This document shows, piece by piece, positions 44,030 through 54,146 of a stretch of DNA of 64,000 bases. Origin of the DNA: Chryseobacterium sediminis (lineage in GTDB: Bacteria > Bacteroidota > Bacteroidia > Flavobacteriales > Weeksellaceae); assembly GCF_008386505.1 (NCBI RefSeq), contig NZ_VUNZ01000001.1:1543937-1607936 (forward strand), written 5' to 3'. Each line of letters starts with the position of its first letter. Positions within the stretch are counted from its first letter, which is position 1. The notes under the pieces are model-generated. The model had not been told where the DNA came from. It saw only the letters and a program-made list of their open reading frames with translations, and did not search any database. Made by a program: the position numbers and the translations under genes.

Positions 44030-46216
44030 TTATTTTCCTCCGCCAGCGTTTTTCTCAACGTCGGTTTTTGTATTTTCTTTTACCTTCTGGTTTCCGAAAC
44101 GCTTCACAAACGTAAGAGAAACTCCGTACCAGTCCCATTTTGAATACTCTCTGAAAGTTCCATCCTGACTGTAAGTTGTGTTGTCACCATAAGGTCTTTT
44201 AAAAATATTCATCAGCTGCATACTTAGTTCCATCTGAGTTTTCGGGAATATTTTGGTAACTGAAATATTGTGGAATACGTTGGTATTATTCGCATATGAA
44301 TTTCCATTGTTCTGATTGGCAAGTTCCACCCATGCACTCAGGTTAATGTTTTTATTGAAAAGATTCGTGTAAGAAACATTCGCAGAGGCTCCCCAATAAC
44401 TGATATAATCTTTAGCTCCTAATTTGTTTTTTTCGTTAAAATCCTTATTATTAATATAATACCATCCAAATCCGGCATTTACGTTCAGTTTATTTTTCAG
44501 GAAATTTTGATTGGTATTGGCAAAAAGGTAGTATTTTTCTACTTTTCCGTCAAAATTCCCGGGCAGAGAAACCGTTCTGCCGTTTTCTGTTACATAAGTA
44601 GTCCAGTAATCCTGATTGGTATGCATATATCTTGCAGAAATAAAATACTTTTTCAGAATTCCGAATTTCAGATAAAGCCGGTCATTCGGGTTGGGATTCA
44701 GATAAAGGTTTCCTCTGGAATAGGTTCCGTTAATTTCCGGCATCACGAAAGGATTAAACTCAGAATACCAAGGTCTCCAGATGCTTCGGTTATAGGTAAG
44801 ACTCAAATCAAATTTCTCTGAAAAATTGTATTTCAACAATAAATTGGGAAGAAACGTTCCATAAGAATCTCTTCTCTCTGTGCCTGCTACATCTTGTGTT
44901 ACTTTATAATCAATATATTCATATCGGATTCCTACTCTTGTTTCCAGTTTTTCGAAAAATGTTTTGCTATAATTGGCATATAAAGAACTTAGGTGATCTT
45001 CATAATGGAATCTGTCATTCTTGGAAAGATTGGCATATTCCGGTGTGCCATTATCAATACTGAATCCATAGAGTCTGTTAGGAATAACATGATTATTCAA
45101 TTCGGTTTTCCCTCCTACTTCCATGGTGCCGCCTGTTTTACCAAAAGGATGGGTATAATCAATTTTCAGATAATAATTACGCATTTGGTTTGTACTGATA
45201 ACTCCCAGCTGCTGATTGGTAATCACACCCTGCTTATTAATTTGTTTGTCTATCAAATTATCATTGTTATCACTTGAATAATTGGTCCCCAAATTAACAT
45301 CTAAAATCCTGTTCTTTTCTTTATCATAGTATTTGTAGAAGGCATTAGTCCCTAAATTACGGCTGAATCCCCAGTTATTTTGGCTTTGGTGAAAAGATTC
45401 ACCGGGATCTCCATCTTTTGAAGTCATCCCATCAGATTCTGCTGAAAGCAAATTTCTGTTCTGTGAATACTCCAGTACAAATCCGAAATTATTTTTATCA
45501 TTGATTTCAAACTCTGATGTAGAAGAAAGAGAAGGGCTTTCATTTCTCATTAGATTTTCCAGATTGAACTGGGTAAGCTTATTCCCTTCATATCGGTTAT
45601 CCCATGTCTGGGTTTTCTGTACATAATTTCCACTGCTGTAACTTCCAATAAAAGTCTGGGTAAACTTTTTCTTATGGTAATTCAGGTTAAAATTCGTGTA
45701 TTGTGAATTCTTGGTACTTTGTCTGTTGTTTAGGGAGATGCTTCCTTTCAATCCTTCGTCATCTCTTTTTTTCAGGACAATATTGATCACGGAGCCTGAA
45801 GTTTCATATCTTGAGGAAGGGCTGGTAATGACTTCAATTTTCATCAGGTTATCGGCAGGAATCGTCTTGAGATATTCCTTTAATTCCTTCCCTGTAAAAA
45901 CAGATTTTCTATCATTGATGTATACCGTAACCATCTGCCCTTCGGCTTTTACATCATCATTATTATCTATGCTTACCAAAGGAGTCATTCTAAGAACGTC
46001 CCATGTTGTATTTCCTGCCAGAATTGCACTGTTTGCTACATTAAATACAGTTCTGTCTACTTTAGATTCTACGGTCGGTTTTCTGGCAACCAAAGTAACC
46101 GCTTCTATTTCTTTTGTATTTCCTTTTACAGTATCCTTTGCTGCCGGGGCCTGTGCCTGCTGAGCCATTGCAAATGAACCTGCTAATATTGCTATTGGAA
46201 ATAAGATTACTTTCAT
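44030..46216 (-). CDS. TonB-dependent receptor-like outer-membrane beta-barrel protein
   Basis: This 728-residue protein has a signal peptide (MKVILFPIAILAGSFAMAQ). The plug region starts near residue 50 (VESKVDRTVFNVANSAILAGNTTWDVLRMTPLVSIDNNDDVKAEGQ...VTVYINDRKSVFTG; EVITSPSSRYETSGSVINIVLKK). A long barrel with alternating aromatic strands extends to the C-terminus (WDWYGVSLTFVKRFG). It resembles the outer-membrane beta-barrel family 3 proteins of Bacteroidota. The usual N-terminal carboxypeptidase-regulatory-like domain is missing. The substrate is unknown, and no SusD partner is adjacent. Confidence 0.88.
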   Translation of the reverse strand: MKVILFPIAILAGSFAMAQQAQAPAAKDTVKGNTKEIEAVTLVARKPTVESKVDRTVFNVANSAILAGNTTWDVLRMTPLVSIDNNDDVKAEGQMVTVYINDRKSVFTGKELKEYLKTIPADNLMKIEVITSPSSRYETSGSVINIVLKKRDDEGLKGSISLNNRQSTKNSQYTNFNLNYHKKKFTQTFIGSYSSGNYVQKTQTWDNRYEGNKLTQFNLENLMRNESPSLSSTSEFEINDKNNFGFVLEYSQNRNLLSAESDGMTSKDGDPGESFHQSQNNWGFSRNLGTNAFYKYYDKEKNRILDVNLGTNYSSDNNDNLIDKQINKQGVITNQQLGVISTNQMRNYYLKIDYTHPFGKTGGTMEVGGKTELNNHVIPNRLYGFSIDNGTPEYANLSKNDRFHYEDHLSSLYANYSKTFFEKLETRVGIRYEYIDYKVTQDVAGTERRDSYGTFLPNLLLKYNFSEKFDLSLTYNRSIWRPWYSEFNPFVMPEINGTYSRGNLYLNPNPNDRLYLKFGILKKYFISARYMHTNQDYWTTYVTENGRTVSLPGNFDGKVEKYYLFANTNQNFLKNKLNVNAGFGWYYINNKDFNEKNKLGAKDYISYWGASANVSYTNLFNKNINLSAWVELANQNNGNSYANNTNVFHNISVTKIFPKTQMELSMQLMNIFKRPYGDNTTYSQDGTFREYSKWDWYGVSLTFVKRFGNQKVKENTKTDVEKNAGGGK

Positions 46217-46527
46217 GTGAAATTATAGTTTTTTCTATAAGACCATTATCTTCACAAGTTTGTTACATCAAAAAGTAAAAAAAAATAAAATAAATCCTTA
46301 ATTCCCAGCAAGATACCAACCGAAAACCCCAGCATAAATTAAAAAACAGTGAAAAATTTTCAAAAAATCAACACAATACAAATCACTTTCGTAATAAATA
46401 TTCTTAAAAATATATTTTATCTGTAATTTAAATTTTATTAAAAAAATTTTATCATTTATCATTAATGCGTGAATCTTCACTAGGAAAACAATCTGTTAAT
46501 TCATTCAGTTTCCAAAAGTCTTATCAA
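46217..46527. other. Gene-free AT-rich stretch
   Basis: About 310 bp upstream of the outer-membrane protein gene contain only AT-rich sequence with no credible open frame. The downstream terminator of the DUF2652 gene closes it. Confidence 0.55.
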
Positions 46528-46556
46528 CAAAAAAGCCCGGATCTCACCCGGGCCGC
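46528..46556 (-). terminator. Terminator after the DUF2652 gene
   Basis: On the minus strand GCCCGGGtgagaTCCGGGC is followed by TTTTTTG, a compact GC-rich hairpin. Confidence 0.8.
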
Positions 46557-46600
46557 TAGCAATAGCAAATTTACAAGGATTAAATATTAAAAAATATATG

Positions 46601-47152
46601 CTAGTTTACATTTTCAAAATAATGGATAACGCCTACTTCAGGCAGACGACGAGGATCTTTATTAAAATCCGACTCCTTATTCTTACTGTTTTCCAGAAAA
46701 GAATTGCTGAAAAGGGCATAAGAAGGCTGTTCTGCCACTCCGTTTTTCAAAAGCTGATGGGCTTCCACAATCGTTTTTCCATATAGCTTTCTGAAGTTTC
46801 CAATATTATATTGTGAAAAAGATCCATAATGAACAATAAACTTGAGAGCCAGATCAATGGTAGTGCTTAAACTTTTACTCAGCTCCTCAATCTTTCTGTT
46901 GAAGGCGCTTCTCATCTTCCACAGCATTTTTGAAATACTCTGGTAAGACGGATTTTCATCATACCGGTAAAATAAAATGGCATCCCCTTCAATCTCGGAA
47001 ATTTCAAAATACTGATCGTTTGCATCAATCAGTGTAGACAATAACTGTCTTACAATATACTCGCCTGTATACAATTTTGTATTGAACACAAATTCGGTAA
47101 ATCCGCTGAAATCCGGAATTAAAATGATCCCCTCCTGTATATTTGTCTTCAT
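46601..47152 (-). CDS. DUF2652 family protein (class III cyclase-like fold)
   Basis: This 183-residue protein has GIILIPDFSGFTEFVFNT at 8-25 and EISEIEGDAILFYRYDE at about 51-67, which imitate the two metal-Asp strands of adenylate/guanylate cyclase domains (IxDxSGFT...GDxxl). FIVHYGSFSQYNIGNFRKLYGKTIVEAHQLLKNG is typical of DUF2652. Whether it is catalytic is unknown. It follows the efflux operon after 60 bp and a hairpin. Confidence 0.83.
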   Translation of the reverse strand: MKTNIQEGIILIPDFSGFTEFVFNTKLYTGEYIVRQLLSTLIDANDQYFEISEIEGDAILFYRYDENPSYQSISKMLWKMRSAFNRKIEELSKSLSTTIDLALKFIVHYGSFSQYNIGNFRKLYGKTIVEAHQLLKNGVAEQPSYALFSNSFLENSKNKESDFNKDPRRLPEVGVIHYFENVN

Positions 47153-47165
47153 AATGATAATGGAT

Positions 47166-47199
47166 TAAAAACCTGCTTCATCATTACAGACGAAGCAGA
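47166..47199 (-). terminator. Terminator of the RND efflux operon
   Basis: On the minus strand CTGCTTC ... GAAGCAG (seven-pair stem) is followed by GTTTTTAAT. It lies between the TolC-family gene and the DUF2652 gene. Confidence 0.65.
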
Positions 47200-47211
47200 T
47201 TCAATTTTACT

Positions 47212-48624
47212 TTATTGCCACCCGCCACCTACAGAGCGGTAAAGTGCTGTTATAGCATTCAATCTCTGAGTTTTCAGAGAAGCCAGTTCCAGTTCTGCCT
47301 GAAGTTTATTGGTTTGAGCAATTATTACCTCTACATAAGTTGCTGAATTATATTTAAATAAAAGATCAGCCTTCTTCACTGCTTCACCGGATTTCACGGC
47401 CAGTCCTTCTGCAATTTTCTGCTGTTCTTCCAGTTTTTGGATTTGCACCAATGCATCGGACACTTCTGCTACCGCTTTTAAAACAGATTGTTTAAAGTTG
47501 AGTTCTGCCTGATCAGCGACTACTTTAGACTGTTCATACTGTGTTTTCAACTGTTTTCCATTCAGAATAGGCTGCGCAACAGCTCCTGCCACCATTCCGA
47601 AAAGTGATCCCGGAACACTGAACCATTTACTGATCTGGAAAGCATTTACACCTCCTTGTGCTGTAATATTCAATGACGGATACATGCTCATTTTGGCAAC
47701 ATGGATTGCTGCAGCACTTTTTCTTACCTCAAGTTCCGCTGTTTTAATATCCGGTCTGTAACTTAATAATTCTGAAGGAACTCCCGCTGCAATATGATCC
47801 GGAGACTGTACATTGTTCAGTCCTGCGCTTCTTTCAATTTTCCCTGGCATTGAGCCTGTCAGCAGACTTAAAGCATTTTCCTGGGTCGTCACAGAGCTTT
47901 CAATCGCGGGAATTGATTTCAGGATCTGATCTTTTACAATTTCCTGCTGCTGCACTGCCAACGCTGTTGTTAATCCCAGTTCCTGCTGTTTAGTCAGATA
48001 TTTTAAAGTATTATCAGCATATGCTAAATTGGATTTTGTAATTTCCAATTGAGTATCCAGCATCAGCAGATTATAATATCCCTGCACTACAGCAGACACC
48101 ACTTGTGTTTTCACCGCCTTTGCTGCTTCCTGCGTTTTGAGATATTCTGCCAAAGCCTGCTCTTTTCTGCCTTTGATCTTACCCCAGATATCTGCTTCCC
48201 ATGAAAAACTAAGAGAAGTTGTATAATCTTCCATATACCTTTTTCCCATGAACTGTCCGGCCATCATCCCGTTCATGCTGTTGTCTGAAGGGCGGTTGAT
48301 ATTTGCATTGGCAGAAGCACTGATCGTAGGAATATTAGCCCACTTACTCTGATTATATGCCAATGATGCAAATTCTATCTGCTTTAAAGCTACCTGAAGA
48401 TCATTATTTTGTATCATCGCTTTATCAATCAATCCTACCAAAACCGGATCTTTGAAAAAGTCTTTGTAACTGATCTTAGCAATATTCTCTTCCTGTCCTG
48501 TTACAATACTGCCACTTCTGAAGGCTTCGGGCATTTTTACCTCAGGCTGTTCATATTTCTGAACTTTACATGAAATTGCCGTTCCAGAAATGAATGCGAT
48601 ATATGCTATATTTTTAATTTTCAT
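47212..48624 (-). CDS. TolC/NodT-family outer-membrane efflux lipoprotein
   Basis: The protein has 470 residues from the ATG giving MKIKNIAYIAFISGTAISC, a lipoprotein signal with lipobox Cys. Longer starts at 48654 and 48636 overlap the RND gene. The two outer-membrane efflux (OEP) repeats include ASLAYNQSKWANIPTISASANANINRP, LSYRPDIKTAELEVRKSAAAIHVAKMSMYPSLNITAQGG and TALYRSVGGGW at the end. It forms the trimeric exit duct for the RND pump encoded immediately upstream (17 bp gap). Confidence 0.93.
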   Translation of the reverse strand: MKIKNIAYIAFISGTAISCKVQKYEQPEVKMPEAFRSGSIVTGQEENIAKISYKDFFKDPVLVGLIDKAMIQNNDLQVALKQIEFASLAYNQSKWANIPTISASANANINRPSDNSMNGMMAGQFMGKRYMEDYTTSLSFSWEADIWGKIKGRKEQALAEYLKTQEAAKAVKTQVVSAVVQGYYNLLMLDTQLEITKSNLAYADNTLKYLTKQQELGLTTALAVQQQEIVKDQILKSIPAIESSVTTQENALSLLTGSMPGKIERSAGLNNVQSPDHIAAGVPSELLSYRPDIKTAELEVRKSAAAIHVAKMSMYPSLNITAQGGVNAFQISKWFSVPGSLFGMVAGAVAQPILNGKQLKTQYEQSKVVADQAELNFKQSVLKAVAEVSDALVQIQKLEEQQKIAEGLAVKSGEAVKKADLLFKYNSATYVEVIIAQTNKLQAELELASLKTQRLNAITALYRSVGGGWQ

Positions 48625-48641
48625 TTTTAAAATCATTTGAA

Positions 48642-51600
48642 TTAATATTCCCAATCCGCATCCGTTACTACTTTTCCGTTGATTCTTTCATGCAAGGCCT
48701 GGAATACCACGAAAAGAACCGGAACCACAAAAATTCCTAAGATCGTTCCGAAAAGCATCCCTGAAATGGCCGCATATCCGATAGAATGGTTACCCATCGC
48801 TGAAGGCCCTACCACAAAGATCAACGGCAGCAATCCGGTAATAAATGCCAGCGAGGTCATCAAAATGGGACGTAAACGGGCTTTTGCTCCTTCTACAGCG
48901 GAAGCAATAAGACTCTTCCCTGCTCTACGTCTCTGAATGGCAAATTCCACAATCAGGATACCATTTTTTGCTAAAAGTCCAATCAGCATAACGAGAGCAA
49001 TCTGTACATAAATATTATTAGACAGCTCCGCAAATGTAATCCCTACAAAAACTCCTGAAAGTCCTACCGGAATGGCAATTAATACAGCTAATGGAAGGAT
49101 ATAACTTTCATATTGAGCAGATAAAAGGAAGAACACAAACACGATACATAATCCGAAAATCATTACTGACTGCGAGCTTGAACCTGCTTCTTCACGGCTC
49201 ATTCCTTTATAATCGTAGGTATAACCCGGAGGAAGCACCTGCTTGCTCACTTCTTCAATGGCAGCCATCGCCTGTCCGGTACTGTATCCCGGAGCAGCCA
49301 TTACCGTTAAGTTGGATGAGTTGAATAGATTGAAACGGTCTACCACCTCAGCTCCCGTTACCTGCTTAAGGCTTACCAACGTATTGATAGGAACCATCTG
49401 TCCTAAATTATTTTTAACGAAAATTCCGTTCAGGGATTCTTTATCCTGTCTTGTTTCCGGAGTAGATTGTACCAATACTCTGTAATACTTTCCGAATCTG
49501 TTGAAATCCGAAGCCTGAATACTTCCGTAATACCCCTGCATTACTCCCAATACGTCGGAAACATTCACTCCCAGCTGTGCAGATTTCACTTCATCTACAA
49601 GAACTTCAAACTGAGGATATGTAACATCGAAAGTAGTAAATGCTACTGCCACTTCCGGTCTCTGCATCAAAGCTCCCATCATTCCATAAGAAATATTTCC
49701 TAAATTCTGAAGTTCTCCGTTGGTACGGTCCTGAAGCACAAGCTCCATACCACTGGTATTTCCGAAACCGTCTACCGTTGGTGTATTGATCACAAGGAAA
49801 TTGGCTCTTTTGTCCTGGGACAGCATTCCCTGAGTTTGTCCTATGATATCATTGATGTTATTCACAGGTCCTCTCTCACCTCCTTTTTTTAATTTAACAA
49901 AAATAGAAGCTGCTGAAGAAGACATAGAACCACTGAAAAGGTTTAATCCATCTACTGAAATTACTTTGTCCACAGCAGGATTCTTCATCAATAAGTCTTC
50001 TGTATCAGAAACTACTTTTGAAGTTCTGTCCTTTGATGCTCCCGGAGCAAGATTCGCTGTTACAATAATAAAACTCTGATCTTCATCCGGAATAAATCCT
50101 TTAGGGGTTGTCATAGACATCCATGCAAACAATCCACCGAAGGCTACAATGATGATGAGAGCCACCCATTTTCTTTTTAAAAGGAATAAAACAGCTTTCC
50201 CATATCGGAATGTCAGCTTATTAAAACTCGCATTGAATCCTGCAAAGAAACGGTCTTTGAAATTCATCTTTTCATGCGTTCCCGGATGATGTTGTTTTAA
50301 GAATAAAGCGCATAACGCCGGACTCAATGTTAATGCATTGATCGCTGAAATCACAATCGCAATCGCCAATGTCAAGGCAAACTGTTGGTAGAATAATCCC
50401 GTGGAACCACTCATAAAGGCCACCGGAACGAATACGGCAGACATGATCAGAGTAATAGAAACAATCGCTCCTGTAATCTCACTCATTGCCGACATTGTAG
50501 CCGCTCTAGGATTCAGCTTTTTATGTTCCATTTTGGCGTGAACGGCTTCTACCACTACAATGGCATCATCCACCACAATACCAATCGCCAACACCAGAGC
50601 AAACAAAGTCAGGATATTAATCGAGAATCCAAAAACCTTCATAAAGAAGAACGTTCCTACAATAGATACCGGAACCGCAATAGCCGGAATCAGGGTAGAA
50701 CGGAAATCCTGAAGGAAAATGTACACCACAATGAATACCAGAATAAATGCTTCTATCAAAGTATGAATTACCTGTTCTATAGACTGATCCAATGCATCTT
50801 TAGTCGCGTATGGAATTTCATAATCCATTCCCGCCGGGAAAGATTTTTCCAGTTCTTTCATTCTTTCCTGAAGAGCGATCTGCACTTCATTCGCATTAGA
50901 TCCTGCCATCTGGAAGATCGCCATCGTTACGGATGCTTTTTTATTATAATTGGAAGATACCGTGTAACTGTACGCTCCGAATTCTACTTTGGCAATATCT
51001 TTTAGTTTTAAAACAGAACCATCATTCAATGCTTTGATGGTGATATTTTCATATTGCTCCGGTTCTGTAAATTTCCCTTTGTACCGGAGAACATATTCCA
51101 TAACCTCTTTACTTCTCTCTCCTAATCTTCCGGGTGCTGCTTCAAGGTTTTGAGTCTGAATAGCGCGGGAAACATCAGATGGAGTAAGATTGTAGGAAGT
51201 CAGTTTATTAGGATCCAGCCAGATACGCATAGAGTAATCTTTGTTTCCATACACCATGGCATCTCCTACTCCTTTTACTCTCTTCAGTTCCGGAACAATG
51301 TTGATTTTCGCGTAGTTTTCAAGGAAAAGGTCGTCCATCTTTCCATCCTTACTGGTCAGGGAAACCATCGCAATCATACTGTTCTGTCTTTTCACCGTGG
51401 TTATTCCCGCCTGAATTACTTCTGCAGGAAGCTGGTTGGTTACCTGTGCCACCCTGTTCTGAACGTTAATTGCGGCCTGATCGGGATCCGTTCCTAGTTT
51501 AAAAATAACGGTAATGCTTAATGTTCCGTCATTACTTGCGGTAGAAGTAATGTAATCCATATTTTCCACTCCGTTGATCGCATTTTCCAAAGGTGGAGCT

Positions 51601-51782
51601 ACAGACCTGGCAATCGTTTCAGCATTGGCTCCCGGATAAGCAGCGGTTACCATAACAGTAGGTGGTGCAATGTCCGGAAATTTGGTAATCGGAAGGCTTA
51701 CCATCCCGACAATCCCCAGTATAACAAGCAATACGGAAATAACCGTTGCCAGTACGGGTCTTTTTATAATTTTCTTTAACAT
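48642..51782 (-). CDS. RND multidrug efflux permease (HAE1/AcrB-like)
   Basis: The 1046 residues are full length for HAE1. It starts FKR-like with LKKIIKRPVLATVISVLLVILGIVGMVSLPITKFPDIAPPTVMVTAAYPGANAETI. Twelve membrane helices are expected. The proton relay is visible as AIGIVVDDAIVVVEAVHAKM in helix 4, and LIGLLAKNGILIVEFAIQRR is the family helix-10/11 segment. GFIPDEDQSFI marks the porter domain entry. It exports amphiphilic drugs or toxins with proton motive force. It is the middle gene of an adaptor-pump-duct operon. Confidence 0.96.
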   Translation of the reverse strand: MLKKIIKRPVLATVISVLLVILGIVGMVSLPITKFPDIAPPTVMVTAAYPGANAETIARSVAPPLENAINGVENMDYITSTASNDGTLSITVIFKLGTDPDQAAINVQNRVAQVTNQLPAEVIQAGITTVKRQNSMIAMVSLTSKDGKMDDLFLENYAKINIVPELKRVKGVGDAMVYGNKDYSMRIWLDPNKLTSYNLTPSDVSRAIQTQNLEAAPGRLGERSKEVMEYVLRYKGKFTEPEQYENITIKALNDGSVLKLKDIAKVEFGAYSYTVSSNYNKKASVTMAIFQMAGSNANEVQIALQERMKELEKSFPAGMDYEIPYATKDALDQSIEQVIHTLIEAFILVFIVVYIFLQDFRSTLIPAIAVPVSIVGTFFFMKVFGFSINILTLFALVLAIGIVVDDAIVVVEAVHAKMEHKKLNPRAATMSAMSEITGAIVSITLIMSAVFVPVAFMSGSTGLFYQQFALTLAIAIVISAINALTLSPALCALFLKQHHPGTHEKMNFKDRFFAGFNASFNKLTFRYGKAVLFLLKRKWVALIIIVAFGGLFAWMSMTTPKGFIPDEDQSFIIVTANLAPGASKDRTSKVVSDTEDLLMKNPAVDKVISVDGLNLFSGSMSSSAASIFVKLKKGGERGPVNNINDIIGQTQGMLSQDKRANFLVINTPTVDGFGNTSGMELVLQDRTNGELQNLGNISYGMMGALMQRPEVAVAFTTFDVTYPQFEVLVDEVKSAQLGVNVSDVLGVMQGYYGSIQASDFNRFGKYYRVLVQSTPETRQDKESLNGIFVKNNLGQMVPINTLVSLKQVTGAEVVDRFNLFNSSNLTVMAAPGYSTGQAMAAIEEVSKQVLPPGYTYDYKGMSREEAGSSSQSVMIFGLCIVFVFFLLSAQYESYILPLAVLIAIPVGLSGVFVGITFAELSNNIYVQIALVMLIGLLAKNGILIVEFAIQRRRAGKSLIASAVEGAKARLRPILMTSLAFITGLLPLIFVVGPSAMGNHSIGYAAISGMLFGTILGIFVVPVLFVVFQALHERINGKVVTDADWEY

Positions 51783-51791
51783 GATTTCTTC

Positions 51792-52937
51792 TTACGATTT
51801 TTTCTGTTGAGCATTTTTCTTTTGTGCCACTACAGGAGTTCCCGGCTGTAATCGGTCGAAACCGCTGGTGATATACTCATCTCCGGCCTTAAGCCCTTTG
51901 GCTACGATGAAGTTATCTCCGGCTTTTCCATTCACCTCAATAGGAAGCATTGCTGCTTTCCCACCCTGAATGGTAAAAACAAACACTTTATCCTGAATGG
52001 TTCTGGTAGAAGCAATGGGAAGTAAAATAACATTGCTGTAGAACTGATCCAGTACAACTTTACCGGTATTTCCACTTCTTAAAAGATTGTTCGGATTGTT
52101 GAATTTTGCTCTTAGTGTAATAGATCCGGTTGTTTTATTAAACTGTCCTTCTACGGCATCAATCTTTCCTTTTTCAGCATATTGCTCACCGCCGGAAAGA
52201 AGTAATGATACTGCCGGAGTGTTTCTGATCACCTCATCAATACTGCTTCCCGTATATTGTTTCTGGAAATTATTAAAATCATTTTCGCTCAAACTGAAAT
52301 ACGTATATACCTGATGAATGTCTGACAATAAAGTAATTGGTTCCTGATTGCCCGGTGTCATCAAGCTTCCCAGACGATAGTTGAATCTTCCGATAAATCC
52401 GCTTACCGGAGCTTTGATTGTAGAAAAATTAAGATTAATTTTTGCAGATTCTATAGTGGATGTAGATTGGCTTACGGCTCCTCTTGCTCCATTGTAAGCC
52501 GCTTCAGCTTCTTTCACCTGAATTTCTGAAACCATTTTATTTCTGAACAGTTCTCTTTTTCTGTCCAAATCAATTTTAGAGGTTGAAAGAGTAGCCTGAG
52601 CGGTAATTAAAGCTGCCTGAGCGCTTTTCAGCTGCTCACGGAAAACCTGATCTTCAATTTTGAACAGAGGCTGGCCCGCTCTTACAAAGTCTCCTTCATC
52701 TACATAGATTTTGCTTAAATATCCTGTTACCTGAGGTCTGATTTCAACATTGGAAACACCCTCCACAGAGGCTGCATATTCTCTGGAAACAGAAGCGTCT
52801 CCCTGAGTCACTTTTGCAACAGGCAATTCCGGTGCCTGCTGCTGATAGCCTTGGTTTTTATTATCTTTCCCACACCCCGTCAAAACGATCAGTGAGAGGA
52901 AAAGTAAGGTTGATTTTTGAATAAAAAATCTTTGCAT
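51792..52937 (-). CDS. RND efflux periplasmic adaptor (AcrA-like lipoprotein)
   Basis: The protein has 381 residues from the ATG giving MQRFFIQKSTLLFLSLIVLTGC, a lipoprotein signal. The longer start at 52967 lies inside the promoter -7 box. Lipoyl and hairpin regions appear as VEIRPQVTGYLSKIYVDEGDFVRAGQPLFKIEDQVF, AQAALITAQATLSTSKIDLDRKRELF and FSTIKAPVSGFIGRFNYRLGSLMTPG. The beta-barrel and membrane-proximal parts include TGSITLRAKFNNPNNLLRSG. It bridges the permease and the outer-membrane duct. It is the first gene of the operon. Confidence 0.95.
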   Translation of the reverse strand: MQRFFIQKSTLLFLSLIVLTGCGKDNKNQGYQQQAPELPVAKVTQGDASVSREYAASVEGVSNVEIRPQVTGYLSKIYVDEGDFVRAGQPLFKIEDQVFREQLKSAQAALITAQATLSTSKIDLDRKRELFRNKMVSEIQVKEAEAAYNGARGAVSQSTSTIESAKINLNFSTIKAPVSGFIGRFNYRLGSLMTPGNQEPITLLSDIHQVYTYFSLSENDFNNFQKQYTGSSIDEVIRNTPAVSLLLSGGEQYAEKGKIDAVEGQFNKTTGSITLRAKFNNPNNLLRSGNTGKVVLDQFYSNVILLPIASTRTIQDKVFVFTIQGGKAAMLPIEVNGKAGDNFIVAKGLKAGDEYITSGFDRLQPGTPVVAQKKNAQQKKS

Positions 52938-52964
52938 AACAATAGTCCTTTTAAATTTTCCGGA

Positions 52965-53041
52965 CAAAAATCGAACGAAAAAAATTCAATAGGATTATTC
53001 AAAAAACTCCTTGTTTTGTCAAAAAGACTCCTTATTTTGAA
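52965..53041 (-). promoter_or_regulatory. Efflux operon promoter with 21-bp-spaced direct repeats
   Basis: Two direct copies (AAAAAACTCCTTGTTTTG at 53001 and AAAAAGACTCCTTATTTTG at 53021, with the ACTCCTT cores 21 bp apart) precede a -7-like box GATTTTTG on the minus strand (52965-52972). The repeats would lie just upstream of -33. Such 21-bp tandem half-sites are typical for AraC-type activators, and an AraC gene lies 115 bp away. Confidence 0.6.
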
Positions 53042-53155
53042 AAACATGAGAAATATCATTCATAGACAATATAAATGATACTATTTGTTATTTTTAATTG
53101 GAATTATAGTTGATATTTGGTAAAAAGACGTCTTAAAACCATAAACAACTGATTA

Positions 53156-54070
53156 TCAATACAAATCATCCTTTCTGTATTCCAGAGGAGATCTACCCAC
53201 ATGTTTTTTGAAAAATTTACTGAAAGACGCCTGATCAGAAAACTTTAATTGAGATGCTACTTCAGCGATATTCAGGTTGGGATTTCTTAACAGCAATCTG
53301 GCTTCGACTGCCAAAACCTGATGAATAATATCTCTTGGAGATTTAAAGATTGTTTTATTGATGACCTTTGTAAGGTATTTACGGCTGATAAAAAGCTTAT
53401 CGGCATAGAACTGCACATTATGTTCTTCTTTGAAATGATGCTGAACCATCGTAAAAAAACTTGTGGTTAATTCATCTTCTCTATTGGTTACCTGATGAGG
53501 TTTTTCTGTTTTCTTGAAATAGTTATCAATTTCATAGATCACCAGCGAAAAGTGATGCCAGATCATTTCATTAAAATAATAATTATCTTTTTCTTTATCA
53601 TTCAAAACCTTAAGTTCATCGAGATGAAAATTCAGTTTCCTGTACACATCTGCTTCGTTTCTGATGATATGAGTAGGGTCTGATGAAAGACTCTTCAAAA
53701 CATTATTTGACTTATAATTAAAACCTGCATCAGAAATAAAATTTAATGAAAAGAAAATATACTTAGCATTATAATCTTCAGTAATTTCATCCACCCAGAA
53801 AGTTTCTAACATCGGACAAAAAACAATATCCCCTTTGGAAACCTCATAACTCTTGTCATCCAACCTGAATGTAACCCCGCCTTTCTGTATCATAAAAATG
53901 CAGAAATAATCTGAACGGTAAGGGATATTCGGTTGTATGATATAATTGGCCTTATCAATTTCCATCACCACAAATTCCTTGATTCTAAGATCAAATTCCA
54001 CTTGCTGCAACACTTCATCAAAAGCTAACTGCGAAACAAAATCTGATTTTGGCTGGGATTTTTTAGACAT
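53156..54070 (-). CDS. AraC-family transcriptional regulator, probable efflux regulator
   Basis: This 304-residue protein has an N-terminal cupin-like domain (NIPYRSDYFCIFMIQKGGVTFRLDDKSYEVSKGDIVFCP) and a C-terminal AraC domain (NVQFYADKLFISRKYLTKVINKTIFKSPRDIIHQVLAVEARLLL; NIAEVASQLKFSDQASFSKFFKKHVGRSPLEYR). It lies directly upstream of the efflux operon on the same strand, and the gap holds 21-bp-spaced repeats, so it most likely activates the pump (inference). The ligand is unknown. Confidence 0.92.
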   Translation of the reverse strand: MSKKSQPKSDFVSQLAFDEVLQQVEFDLRIKEFVVMEIDKANYIIQPNIPYRSDYFCIFMIQKGGVTFRLDDKSYEVSKGDIVFCPMLETFWVDEITEDYNAKYIFFSLNFISDAGFNYKSNNVLKSLSSDPTHIIRNEADVYRKLNFHLDELKVLNDKEKDNYYFNEMIWHHFSLVIYEIDNYFKKTEKPHQVTNREDELTTSFFTMVQHHFKEEHNVQFYADKLFISRKYLTKVINKTIFKSPRDIIHQVLAVEARLLLRNPNLNIAEVASQLKFSDQASFSKFFKKHVGRSPLEYRKDDLY

Positions 54071-54146
54071 TGGAAAGAAAATTAAGCACGAAGATAGTAA
54101 TTAAGGTCAAAAAATTAAAAATACCAATAAGTGAATAATGCTTTTG

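Noticed and set aside
50523..51005. 160-codon open frame on the plus strand
   Set aside because: It runs antisense inside the RND permease gene, has no promoter and a composition typical of a shadow frame.
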